Assembly: GCA_037719575.1 (NCBI GenBank)
Contig: JBBJMF010000118.1
Span: 1-7,500, forward strand
Direction of reading: 5' to 3'
Source of the DNA: JAWWPG01 sp037719575
GTDB lineage: Bacteria > Actinomycetota > Actinomycetes > Propionibacteriales > Nocardioidaceae
Length of the DNA: 7,500 bases
Shown here: in pieces, positions 1 through 5,330 of the stretch
Layout: each line of letters opens with the position of its first letter
Numbering within the stretch: the first letter of the stretch is position 1
Notes under the pieces: model-generated
Told to the model about the DNA's origin: nothing
What the model saw: only the letters and a program-made list of their open reading frames with translations
Database searches by the model: none
Program-made: the position numbers and the translations under genes

Positions 1-630
1 CTCGCCGTGCGCCGGCGCGACGGCCGGCTCGTGCTGCGCGACTCGGCCCAGACCGCACCGGAGGACGAGGGCTCCTTCGCCGACCTCACCCGGCACCGCT
101 ACTTCAACACAAACAACCTCTGGCTGGACCTGCACGCGCTCGACGATGTCCTGCGTGCCCACGACGGGGTGCTGGGGCTGCCCCTGATCCGCAACGTCAA
201 GACGGTTGACCCCGCCGACCGCACCTCACCTCGGGTGGTGCAGATCGAGACCGCGATGGGTGCGGCGGTCGAGGTGTTCGAGGGATCGCGTGCGCTCGAG
301 GTCGAGCGTGGGCGGTTCCTTCCAGTCAAGACGACCAATGACCTGCTCGCCCTCAGGTCCGACGTCTACGAGCTCACCGCCGACAGTCGGGTGCGCCTCG
401 CCGCCGGGCGAGCCGATGCACCGTACGTCGACCTCGACCCCGAGTTCTACAAGGTGCTCGCCGACTTCGACGCCCGATTTCCGGTCGGGCCGCCGTCGCT
501 GCAGGAGGCGGAGTCCCTTCGCGTGGCGGGTGACTGGACCTTCGGAGCCGGGGTGGTCGCCCGCGGCCACGCCGCGGTCTCTGCTGCCGGCTCGCCTGGC
601 GTCGTCCCCGACGGAACCGTCTTGTCTTGA
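1..630 (+). CDS. UTP-glucose-1-phosphate uridylyltransferase, C-terminal part (partial)
   Basis: The reading frame is open from the first base, so the gene starts left of the window; the GTG at 7 is internal. The protein should make UDP-glucose from UTP and glucose-1-phosphate in the cytoplasm, feeding cell-wall and polysaccharide synthesis. About 209 residues are visible. They carry the hallmarks of the UDPGP (eukaryotic UGP2-like) family rather than the GalU family: an NVKTVDP segment, then QIETAMGAAVEVFEG, then RFLPVKTTNDLLALRSD. The tail (GDWTFGAGVVARG...VPDGTVLS) resembles the short beta-helical C-terminus of these enzymes. The stop is TGA at 628-630. It lies next to moeA, as in many actinobacteria, but the 136-base gap means co-transcription is not certain. 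Confidence 0.9.
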   Translation, partial: LAVRRRDGRLVLRDSAQTAPEDEGSFADLTRHRYFNTNNLWLDLHALDDVLRAHDGVLGLPLIRNVKTVDPADRTSPRVVQIETAMGAAVEVFEGSRALEVERGRFLPVKTTNDLLALRSDVYELTADSRVRLAAGRADAPYVDLDPEFYKVLADFDARFPVGPPSLQEAESLRVAGDWTFGAGVVARGHAAVSAAGSPGVVPDGTVLS

Positions 631-711
631 CGTTCTTGCCCTGAGCGGGACCGCAATGGCCACTCAACCGGGATGGGCGGACCGGATTGGCCTCTCGACC
701 GGGGGGAATTA

Positions 712-731
712 GGGTTGGTCAGGCCCGACCC
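712..731 (+). promoter_or_regulatory. Small hairpin upstream of moeA
   Basis: GGGTTGG (712-718) pairs with CCGACCC (725-731) around a six-base loop, with one G-T pair. It is not followed by a T-run, so it is a poor intrinsic terminator. It ends 22 bases before the moeA ribosome-binding site and could influence mRNA stability or translation. I found no convincing -35/-10 pair in the 631-766 gap. Confidence 0.3.
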
Positions 732-766
732 CAGAGCAAGACCTCCCAGAACCGAGAGTGGTGCCG

Positions 767-1987
767 ATGCGCAGCGTGGATGAGCACCTCAACGCGATTC
801 TCGGTGTGGTGAACCCGTTGCCGCCCTACGAGCAGCCGCTCCTCGAGGCTCTTGGCCTGCCCAGCTGCAGCGACGTGGCGGCCGCCATCGACCTGCCGAG
901 CTTCGACAACTCGGCGATGGACGGCTACGCGGTCCGCTCCGAGGACGTGCGGACAGCCTCCGAGGAGACGCCGGTGCAGCTCCCGGTGGTCGGCGAGTCC
1001 GCCGCGGGTCAGACGAAGGCGTACGCGCTCTCGCCCCGCCAGTCGGTCAAGATCATGACCGGTGCCCCGATGCCGGCGGGCTCCGACGCGGTTGTCCCGA
1101 TCGAGTGGACGGACGGCGGCCGCGCGAGCGTGCGGATCGTGCAGGCGCCCCGGCCGGGACAGCATGTCAGGCCCCGCGGCGACGACGTCACCACCGGCGA
1201 GATGATCGTCACGGAGGGCGAGATCCTTGGCCCCCGCCAGGTTGCGATCCTCGCGGCAACCGGCCAGGCGCGGGTCACGGCCAGGCCCCGGCCGCGCGTC
1301 GTCGTCATCTCCACCGGGAGCGAGCTTCGCGAGCCGGGGAGCCAGCTCGGCTTCGACTCCGTCTACGACGCGAACTCCTACCTGCTGGCCGCTCAGGCCC
1401 GCGTCGCCGACGCGATCGCCTACCGCGTCGGCATCGTGACCGACGACCCCCAGGAGCTCACCGCCACGCTCTCCGACCAGCTGGTCCGCGCCGACATCGT
1501 CGTCACCAGCGGCGGCGTGAGCAAGGGGGAGTACGACGTCGTCAAGGAGGTGCTCAGCCGCCTCGGCACCGTGCAGTTCGACGAGGTGGCCATGCAGCCC
1601 GGCAAGCCTCAGGGGTTCGGCACGATCGGCGAGGACGACACCCCGATCTTCACCCTGCCGGGCAACCCCGTGTCGTCGTTCATCTCCTTCGAGGTGTTCG
1701 TGCTGCCGGCGATCCGCCGGATGATGGGCAAGCTCCCGTATCGCCGCCCGCTGGTGCGAGCCACCTGCTCGGGCGGCTTCGGCTCGCCTCCCGGACGGCG
1801 TCAGTTCGTGCGTGGGCGGTTCGACGTGACCGCTCGCGGAGCCAACGTGACACCGGTCGGGGGGCACGGCAGCCACCTGCTCGGTGGCCTGTCGAGGTCC
1901 AACTGCCTGATCGTGGTCCCGGAGGCGTTCACCGAGATCGCGGAGGGCAGCATGGTGGACGTCCTCGTGCTCGACCGGAGCTTCTGA
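767..1987 (+). CDS. moeA: Molybdopterin molybdenumtransferase (MoeA/Glp family)
   Basis: A 406-residue protein, full length for MoeA. MoeA inserts molybdate into adenylylated molybdopterin, the last step of basic molybdenum-cofactor synthesis. Visible motifs are PSFDNSAMDGYAV (44-56, with the conserved Asp52), IMTGAPMPAG (96-105), TGSEL (183-187), TSGGVSKGEYD (247-257), AMQPGKPQG (275-283) and LPGNPVSSF (297-305). I chose ATG 767 because GAGAG (754-758) lies eight bases upstream and the family typically begins MRSVxEHL; GTG 758 and GTG 761 are the alternatives. The stop overlaps the moaC start (TGATG), so the two are translationally coupled. In corynebacteria the homologue at this locus, Glp, binds FtsZ and the membrane protein GlpR. 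A SepX/GlpR-like gene lies downstream here, so a division role is possible as well as, or instead of, catalysis. Confidence 0.93.
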   Translation: MRSVDEHLNAILGVVNPLPPYEQPLLEALGLPSCSDVAAAIDLPSFDNSAMDGYAVRSEDVRTASEETPVQLPVVGESAAGQTKAYALSPRQSVKIMTGAPMPAGSDAVVPIEWTDGGRASVRIVQAPRPGQHVRPRGDDVTTGEMIVTEGEILGPRQVAILAATGQARVTARPRPRVVVISTGSELREPGSQLGFDSVYDANSYLLAAQARVADAIAYRVGIVTDDPQELTATLSDQLVRADIVVTSGGVSKGEYDVVKEVLSRLGTVQFDEVAMQPGKPQGFGTIGEDDTPIFTLPGNPVSSFISFEVFVLPAIRRMMGKLPYRRPLVRATCSGGFGSPPGRRQFVRGRFDVTARGANVTPVGGHGSHLLGGLSRSNCLIVVPEAFTEIAEGSMVDVLVLDRSF

Positions 1988-2463
1988 TGGACGATCTCAC
2001 ACACCTCGACGAGGCGGGCGCGGCGCGCATGGTCGACGTGTCCGAGAAGTCGACCAGCGTGCGGGAGGCCGTCGCGGCAGGTCGGGTCCTGGTGAGTCCC
2101 CGGGTCATCGAGCTGCTGCGCGGTGACGGCCTGCCGAAGGGCGATGCGCTCGCCGTGGCCCGGCTGGCCGGGATCATGGGCGCCAAGCGAACTCCGGACC
2201 TCGTCCCGCTGTGCCATCCTCTCGCCATCACGGGCGTCACGGTCGACCTCCGGGTGGCAGACGGTGGTGTCGAGATCGAGGCGACGGTCAAGACGATGGA
2301 CCGGACGGGCGTCGAGATGGAGGCGCTCACCGCCGTGGCCGTCGCTGGTCTCGCCCTCGTCGACATGGTGAAAGCCGTCGACAAGGGCGCCGTCATCACC
2401 GACGTACGCGTGGTGAGCAAGTCAGGTGGACGCAGCGGCGCCTGGACTCGGGACGAGAGCTGA
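1987..2463 (+). CDS. moaC: Cyclic pyranopterin monophosphate synthase MoaC
   Basis: A 158-residue protein, the usual MoaC length. With MoaA it converts GTP to cyclic pyranopterin monophosphate, the first step of molybdenum-cofactor synthesis; MoaC performs the second half-reaction. Visible motifs are MVDVSEKSTSVREA (15-28), KGDALAVARLAGIMGAKRT (51-69), PLCHPL (74-79, with His77), TGVEMEALTA (107-116) and DMVKAVDKG (126-134). Asp126 and Lys129 align with the catalytic Asp/Lys pair of E. coli MoaC; E. coli has Cys where Val128 is here. The start ATG overlaps the moeA stop codon. No moaA is in the window, so the pathway must be completed elsewhere in the genome. Confidence 0.95.
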   Translation: MDDLTHLDEAGAARMVDVSEKSTSVREAVAAGRVLVSPRVIELLRGDGLPKGDALAVARLAGIMGAKRTPDLVPLCHPLAITGVTVDLRVADGGVEIEATVKTMDRTGVEMEALTAVAVAGLALVDMVKAVDKGAVITDVRVVSKSGGRSGAWTRDES

Positions 2464-2465
2464 CG

Positions 2466-2975
2466 TTGCTCAGCGAGCGAAGGGCTCTCGTCGTCTCGGT
2501 TTCCAACCGCGCGGCCGCGGGGGTGTACGCCGACAGCACGGGGCCGCAGATCGTCGAAGCCCTGCAGCGCCTGGGTTTTCTCGAGGTGAGCTCTGAGGTC
2601 GTGCCCGACGGGCGACCGGTGAGGAACGTGTTGGTGGCCGCTGTCGAGTCCGGGTTCGACCTGGTCGTGACGACGGGAGGAACGGGGATCACGCCGACGG
2701 ATGAGACGCCGGAGATGACCCGGGCCGTCATCTCGCGTGAGGTGCCGGGCATCGCCGAGGCGATCAGAGCCTACGGGGTGGGTAAGGGGATCGCCACGGC
2801 AGCGCTGTCGCGTGGGCTGGCGGGGCAGGCCGGTCGCACCCTCATCGTCAACCTGCCGGGGTCGTCCGGCGGAGTGCGGGACGGGCTCGCCGTACTGACG
2901 CCGCTCCTCGAGCATGCCCTCGACCAGATGCGGGGGAGCGACCATCCGCGTCCCGACACGGAGGACACACCCTGA
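2466..2975 (+). CDS. mog: Molybdopterin adenylyltransferase (MogA/MoaB family)
   Basis: A 169-residue protein of the MogA/MoaB fold, which adenylylates molybdopterin before MoeA adds molybdenum. Key segments are VVSVSNRAAAGVYADSTGP (9-27), TTGGTGITPTDETPE (69-83, including the nucleotide/MPT loop and Asp79), SRG (115-117) and LPGSSGG (130-136). The open frame extends far upstream inside moaC, but family similarity begins only at RALVVSVSNR. The best start is TTG 2466, two bases after the moaC stop, with GAGAG (2455-2459) six bases upstream. A later GTG would remove the first beta strand. The 15-residue acidic, proline-containing tail after the core domain looks unstructured. The gene sits in a gapless run with moeA, moaC and the next gene. 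Confidence 0.9.
   Translation: MLSERRALVVSVSNRAAAGVYADSTGPQIVEALQRLGFLEVSSEVVPDGRPVRNVLVAAVESGFDLVVTTGGTGITPTDETPEMTRAVISREVPGIAEAIRAYGVGKGIATAALSRGLAGQAGRTLIVNLPGSSGGVRDGLAVLTPLLEHALDQMRGSDHPRPDTEDTP
2960..2965 (+). promoter_or_regulatory. Strong Shine-Dalgarno GGAGGA pointing to a CTG start
   Basis: GGAGGA lies inside the last codons of mog, six bases before CTG 2972. This is ideal spacing for CTG 2972 but 36 bases from GTG 3002, the first conventional start codon, which has no purine-rich site of its own. Confidence 0.6.
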
Positions 2976-3568
2976 CCCGCGGCTGGCCCGTTCGCCTCAG
3001 CGTGGGACCGGTTGCCCTTCGCCCGTTGACGAGACGGGACGCGGGCCGGTGGGCGCAGCTGCGGCGGCGCAACATCTCCTGGCTGGCCGAGTGGGAGGCC
3101 ACCCAGCCACGTCAGGCCGGCTCGACGAGTGCGAGCTACCGGTCGATGACGCGCGACCTGGTCAGGCAGGGCAGGCAAGGAAAGGCGTTGCCGTTCGCCC
3201 TGACCTACCGCGGCGAGATGGTCGGCCAGGTGACGGTCACCGGAATCACGTGGGGCTCGGCTAGATGGGCGCAGGTGGGCTACTGGATCGACGAAACCCA
3301 TGCAGGTAAGGGGATTATGCCAACTGCCGTGGCGCTGGCCTGTGACCACTGCTTAGGCACGCTGGGTCTGCACCGGATCGAGATCGCGATCCGACCGGAG
3401 AACACCGCGAGCCTCCGGGTGGTGGCGAAGCTCGGTTTCACCTGCATCGGCACGGCGCCGCGCTACCTGCACATCAACGGGCAGTGGCGGGACCACCTGT
3501 TGTTCGCGATCACAACTGAGGACGCCGGCGGGGGCCTGCTCTCGAGGCTCGGCCAACCGAGCAGCTGA
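2972..3568 (+). CDS. GNAT N-acetyltransferase, RimJ/RimL-like
   Basis: A GNAT-fold acetyltransferase of the RimJ type, the group that acetylates protein N-termini such as ribosomal S5; the substrate here is unknown. Translated from CTG 2972 it has 198 residues, beginning MTRGWPVRLSVGPVALRPL. From GTG 3002 it has 188. The longer form is preferred because of the GGAGGA site and because, from memory, actinobacterial homologues keep the GWPV-type lead-in before ALRPL. Features (longer numbering) are RRNxxWLxxWEAT near 32-44, YWIDETHAGKGIM with the acetyl-CoA loop around 104-116, and a RPENTASLRVVAKLGF segment in the C-terminal half (motif B with Asn and GF). CTG overlaps the mog stop (CTGA), so coupling is expected. 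The stretch around 3258-3358 uses rare codons (AGA and TTA). The gene corresponds to rimJ in the conserved glp-rimJ-glpR/sepX order. Confidence 0.87.
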   Translation: MTRGWPVRLSVGPVALRPLTRRDAGRWAQLRRRNISWLAEWEATQPRQAGSTSASYRSMTRDLVRQGRQGKALPFALTYRGEMVGQVTVTGITWGSARWAQVGYWIDETHAGKGIMPTAVALACDHCLGTLGLHRIEIAIRPENTASLRVVAKLGFTCIGTAPRYLHINGQWRDHLLFAITTEDAGGGLLSRLGQPSS

Positions 3569-3588
3569 ACCCAACTGTCACGGGGTTC
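3567..3588 (+). terminator. Weak inverted repeat after the GNAT gene
   Basis: GAACCC (3567-3572) and GGGTTC (3583-3588) form a six-base-pair stem with a ten-base loop, starting at the GNAT stop codon. There is no T-run, so it is only a possible terminator or mRNA 3'-end structure. It would fit the presence of a separate promoter for the next gene. Confidence 0.25.
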
Positions 3589-3654
3589 CCGACATTCCCT
3601 GCTTTCTCAGGCGACACACCGTAGCCGCTGCCCGTCCGGCGCCGGGCGCGGCAA

Positions 3655-3660
3655 TACCGT
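3655..3660 (+). promoter_or_regulatory. Possible -10 box for leaderless transcription of the sepX-like gene
   Basis: TACCGT fits the TAnnnT actinobacterial -10 pattern and ends seven bases before GTG 3668, the spacing seen in leaderless mRNAs. The bases before the GTG contain no Shine-Dalgarno sequence. No clear -35 is visible. A perfect palindrome CCGGCGCCGG (3636-3645) lies in the -35/spacer zone and might be an operator or chance GC sequence. Confidence 0.35.
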
Positions 3661-3667
3661 CGTACCT

Positions 3668-4600
3668 GTGTTGACCGGAGTGATCTACGGCGCCATCGTC
3701 GTCGTGTGGGCGGCCTACCTTGTCCCGTTGGCCTTGCGACGCCATGACGAGGCGTCCCGGAGCCGGTCCATCGCCCGCTTCTCGTCCGCGATGCGCGTTC
3801 TCGCGCGTCGCGGCGCCACAGTCAGCAGCGCCGTCCCGGCAACCGCACGTGTTGTCGTCACCCCGCCCCGAGGCGAGTCGCGCGTGATCGTCCAGAACCC
3901 TGTCGCGGAGCACCATCGGGCGCCCGACACGCCGCGCCCCGACCGAGCCACCGGACGCGCCGCCGCGGCTCGTCGTCGCCGGGTTCTGTCCGTTCTGTGC
4001 GGCATCACCCTGGCCGTCACCCTGGTGGCCGTCCTCGGGCTCGTGCCGCTCTGGTCCGTGGCCCTGCCGGCAGTGGGCGTCGTGGCGTTCCTCGTCATCG
4101 CCCGGCGATCGGTGCGCCAGGCCAACGAGGCCTTCTGGGCCCTCGCTGCGGCGGCCCCTGAGGAGAGCCGCTCGGTCGTCGTACGCCGTGCCGCCGCTCG
4201 GGTCGATGCGTCCCGAGAGACCGCACGGGGCAGGAACGCGGGCAACGACGAACCGACCGTAGCCCTGACCGCGGTCGAGCAGGAGCTTTCCGACGCGAGG
4301 ACTGCGAAGAACGAGCACGTCGCGGCGGTGACCCTGCAGACCGCCGACGGCGGCTCGCTTTGGGACCCGCTGCCCGTGACGCTCCCCACCTATGTGGGTG
4401 CCCCGGTGGCCAAGCGCACGTTTCGCACGATCGACCTCAACGAGACCGGAACCTGGTCATCGGGTCACGACGAGAGCGACACGCAGGCCGCGCCGGCCGC
4501 CGCGGCGGGGTCGAGCGCGCTGCCTGGCGAGGGAACTGCCACGCCGACCCCGGCCGAGGACGAGACGACCGACGAGGTGGCTCGCGTCGTCAACGGTTGA
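3668..4600 (+). CDS. sepX: SepX/GlpR-like divisome-associated membrane protein
   Basis: A 310-residue membrane protein. Helix 1 is at residues 3-20 (GVIYGAIVVVWAAYLVPL), followed by LRRHDE. A polar, probably cytoplasmic linker spans about 25-100. Two closely spaced helices follow at about 106-123 and 128-145, flanked by RRRR and ARRSVRQ. The C-terminal part carries a conserved-looking segment, LWDPLPVTLPTYVGAP...FRTIDLNETG (231-261), and ends in an Ala/Pro/acidic tail. This architecture, with WDP-LPTYV-IDL and the position after moeA/glp and rimJ, matches actinobacterial SepX of Streptomyces and GlpR of Corynebacterium, which act with FtsZ-associated proteins at division sites. Assignment rests on remembered family features and synteny. 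GTG 3668 gives the longest sensible start; TTG 3671 is an alternative. Confidence 0.72.
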   Translation: MLTGVIYGAIVVVWAAYLVPLALRRHDEASRSRSIARFSSAMRVLARRGATVSSAVPATARVVVTPPRGESRVIVQNPVAEHHRAPDTPRPDRATGRAAAARRRRVLSVLCGITLAVTLVAVLGLVPLWSVALPAVGVVAFLVIARRSVRQANEAFWALAAAAPEESRSVVVRRAAARVDASRETARGRNAGNDEPTVALTAVEQELSDARTAKNEHVAAVTLQTADGGSLWDPLPVTLPTYVGAPVAKRTFRTIDLNETGTWSSGHDESDTQAAPAAAAGSSALPGEGTATPTPAEDETTDEVARVVNG

Positions 4601-4671
4601 CGGTCGGCGGGCGGCCATCCGGCGGCGCTCGTCGGCCGGCCAGAGATTCGGGTCGGCCGTGCGCCGGATGC

Positions 4672-4677
4672 TAGAGT
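4672..4677 (+). promoter_or_regulatory. -10 box of the tRNA-Ala promoter
   Basis: TAGAGT, preceded by ATGC, matches the TAnnnT -10 consensus in the form often seen before stable-RNA genes. It is 47 bases from the first tRNA base, leaving a roughly 40-base leader for RNase P to remove. A TTCGGG at 4647-4652 could be a poor -35, but with a 19-base spacer. Confidence 0.5.
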
Positions 4678-4724
4678 TTGCCCTCGGTTTGGCCGCCTGG
4701 AGCGAGTCTGGGCGGCGGGGTTCC

Positions 4725-4797
4725 GGGGCTGTAGCGCAGCTGGTAGCGCACCTCGTTCGCAACGAGGGGGTCAGGGGTTCGAGTCCCCTCAGCTCCA
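4725..4797 (+). tRNA. tRNA-Ala (anticodon CGC)
   Basis: A complete 73-base cloverleaf. The acceptor stem is GGGGCTG/CAGCTCC, the D-arm GCGC-AGCTGGTA-GCGC, and the anticodon stem CCTCG/CGAGG with loop TTCGCAA (anticodon CGC at 4758-4760, reading GCG). The variable loop has five bases, the T-arm is AGGGG-TTCGAGT-CCCCT, and the discriminator is A. The G3:U70 pair, the main alanine identity element, is present. CCA is not encoded (A is followed by CTT), so it must be added after transcription. The gene lies downstream of the sepX-like gene. Confidence 0.97.
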
Positions 4798-4811
4798 CTT
4801 GTCAAGGGGGT

Positions 4812-4836
4812 AACCCCAACGGTTTGTCGGGTTTTT
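4812..4836 (+). terminator. Intrinsic terminator after tRNA-Ala
   Basis: AACCC (4812-4816) pairs with GGGTT (4829-4833), extended inward by CAA/TTG across a two-base bulge and closed by a CGGT loop. Five T residues (4832-4836) follow. It begins 15 bases after the tRNA and fits a rho-independent terminator, which is uncommonly clear for such GC-rich DNA. Confidence 0.55.
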
Positions 4837-4849
4837 CCGCTCACAAATG

Positions 4850-4859
4850 GGTTGCAACC
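4850..4859. promoter_or_regulatory. Perfect palindrome GGTTGCAACC
   Basis: A ten-base perfect palindrome in a locally AT-richer intergenic stretch, 155 bases before the Tat-signal gene. It could be a regulator half-site pair, but symmetry does not extend outward and no matching copy was noticed. No convincing -35/-10 pair was found in 4837-5000; TTGACC at 4901-4906 lacks a partner at normal spacing. Confidence 0.25.
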
Positions 4860-4928
4860 AACGCGAACTTTCCTTGCGCTTTGCTGAGGTGCGGCGCAGA
4901 TTGACCCCGTGGCATGGATCTGACGACC

Positions 4929-4966
4929 CGCGATGCACGAACAAGGGCCGCTCGAGATCGCGTTTT
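4929..4966 (+). terminator. Inverted repeat ending in TTTT (possible attenuator)
   Basis: CGCGAT (4929-4934) and ATCGCG (4957-4962) form a six-base-pair stem around a 22-base loop, immediately followed by TTTT (4963-4966). It lies 47 bases before the Tat-signal gene, so it could be a weak terminator or leader attenuator for the downstream unit. The long loop makes this uncertain. Confidence 0.3.
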
Positions 4967-5013
4967 GATGCCCGACGACATCAGTACTCCGTTCTCATGT
5001 GAAAGGCATCAAC

Positions 5014-5292
5014 ATGACCTATCGGCCAACTCGTCGACACTTCCTCAAGAACGCTGCGGTGGGAGCAGCCGTGGTTGGGGTGGCATCGGCGACACCACAG
5101 GTGCTGTCGGGATCGGCAGACGCCTCGACGCTTCCCCCCATGGACAGCGCGGCGCCCAGTCGCACCGTGACGGCGTACGTGCGTGACCACCGGACCGGCG
5201 AGATCGCTGTGATGGTCGGAGAACACCAGGTCATCCATCACGACCGGGCCCTGGCTGGCCGGCTGGCTCGTATCGCCGCCACCGCCAAGTAG
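5014..5292 (+). CDS. Small Tat-signal protein of unknown function
   Basis: A 92-residue protein with a twin-arginine signal: TRRHFLK at 6-12 (Arg7-Arg8), a hydrophobic Ala/Val segment at about 14-28, and a possible signal-peptidase site after ADA at 35-37. The mature part would be only about 55 residues, ending in a TVTAYVRDHRTGEIAVMVGE-type segment and a helix-forming HHDRALAGRLARIAATAK tail. Similar short Tat proteins with an AYVRDxxxGE...MVG core occur in actinobacteria; I know of no established function. There are no cysteines and no recognised cofactor motif. ATG 5014 was chosen because GAAAGG (5001-5006) lies seven bases upstream; GTG 4999 would bury that site in the coding region. The DUF4331 gene follows after 38 bases, so the two are probably co-transcribed. 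Confidence 0.85.
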   Translation: MTYRPTRRHFLKNAAVGAAVVGVASATPQVLSGSADASTLPPMDSAAPSRTVTAYVRDHRTGEIAVMVGEHQVIHHDRALAGRLARIAATAK

Positions 5293-5330
5293 CCCACCGC
5301 CCTAATTCGAGGTCCAGAAAGGCAACAAGC

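Noticed and set aside
719..1876. Long minus-strand open frame (385 codons) opposite moeA
   Set aside because: It is the antisense shadow of moeA in GC-rich DNA; its His/Arg/Gly/Asp-rich translation has no domain signature, while moeA is unmistakable.
1105..1986. Upstream extension of the moaC frame inside moeA
   Set aside because: The Arg-rich translation is an out-of-frame reading of moeA; MoaC similarity begins at ATG 1987.
2211..2465. Upstream extension of the mog frame inside moaC
   Set aside because: It is low-complexity His/Arg/Gly sequence without family similarity; TTG 2466 with GAGAG is better.
4778..4797. tRNA 3' end as an integration (att) site
   Set aside because: No second copy of the tRNA 3' sequence and no integrase gene could be found in the window.
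4914..5186. 90-codon plus-strand open frame overlapping the Tat-signal gene
   Set aside because: It has no ribosome-binding site, runs out of frame through the well-supported Tat gene, and its product looks random.
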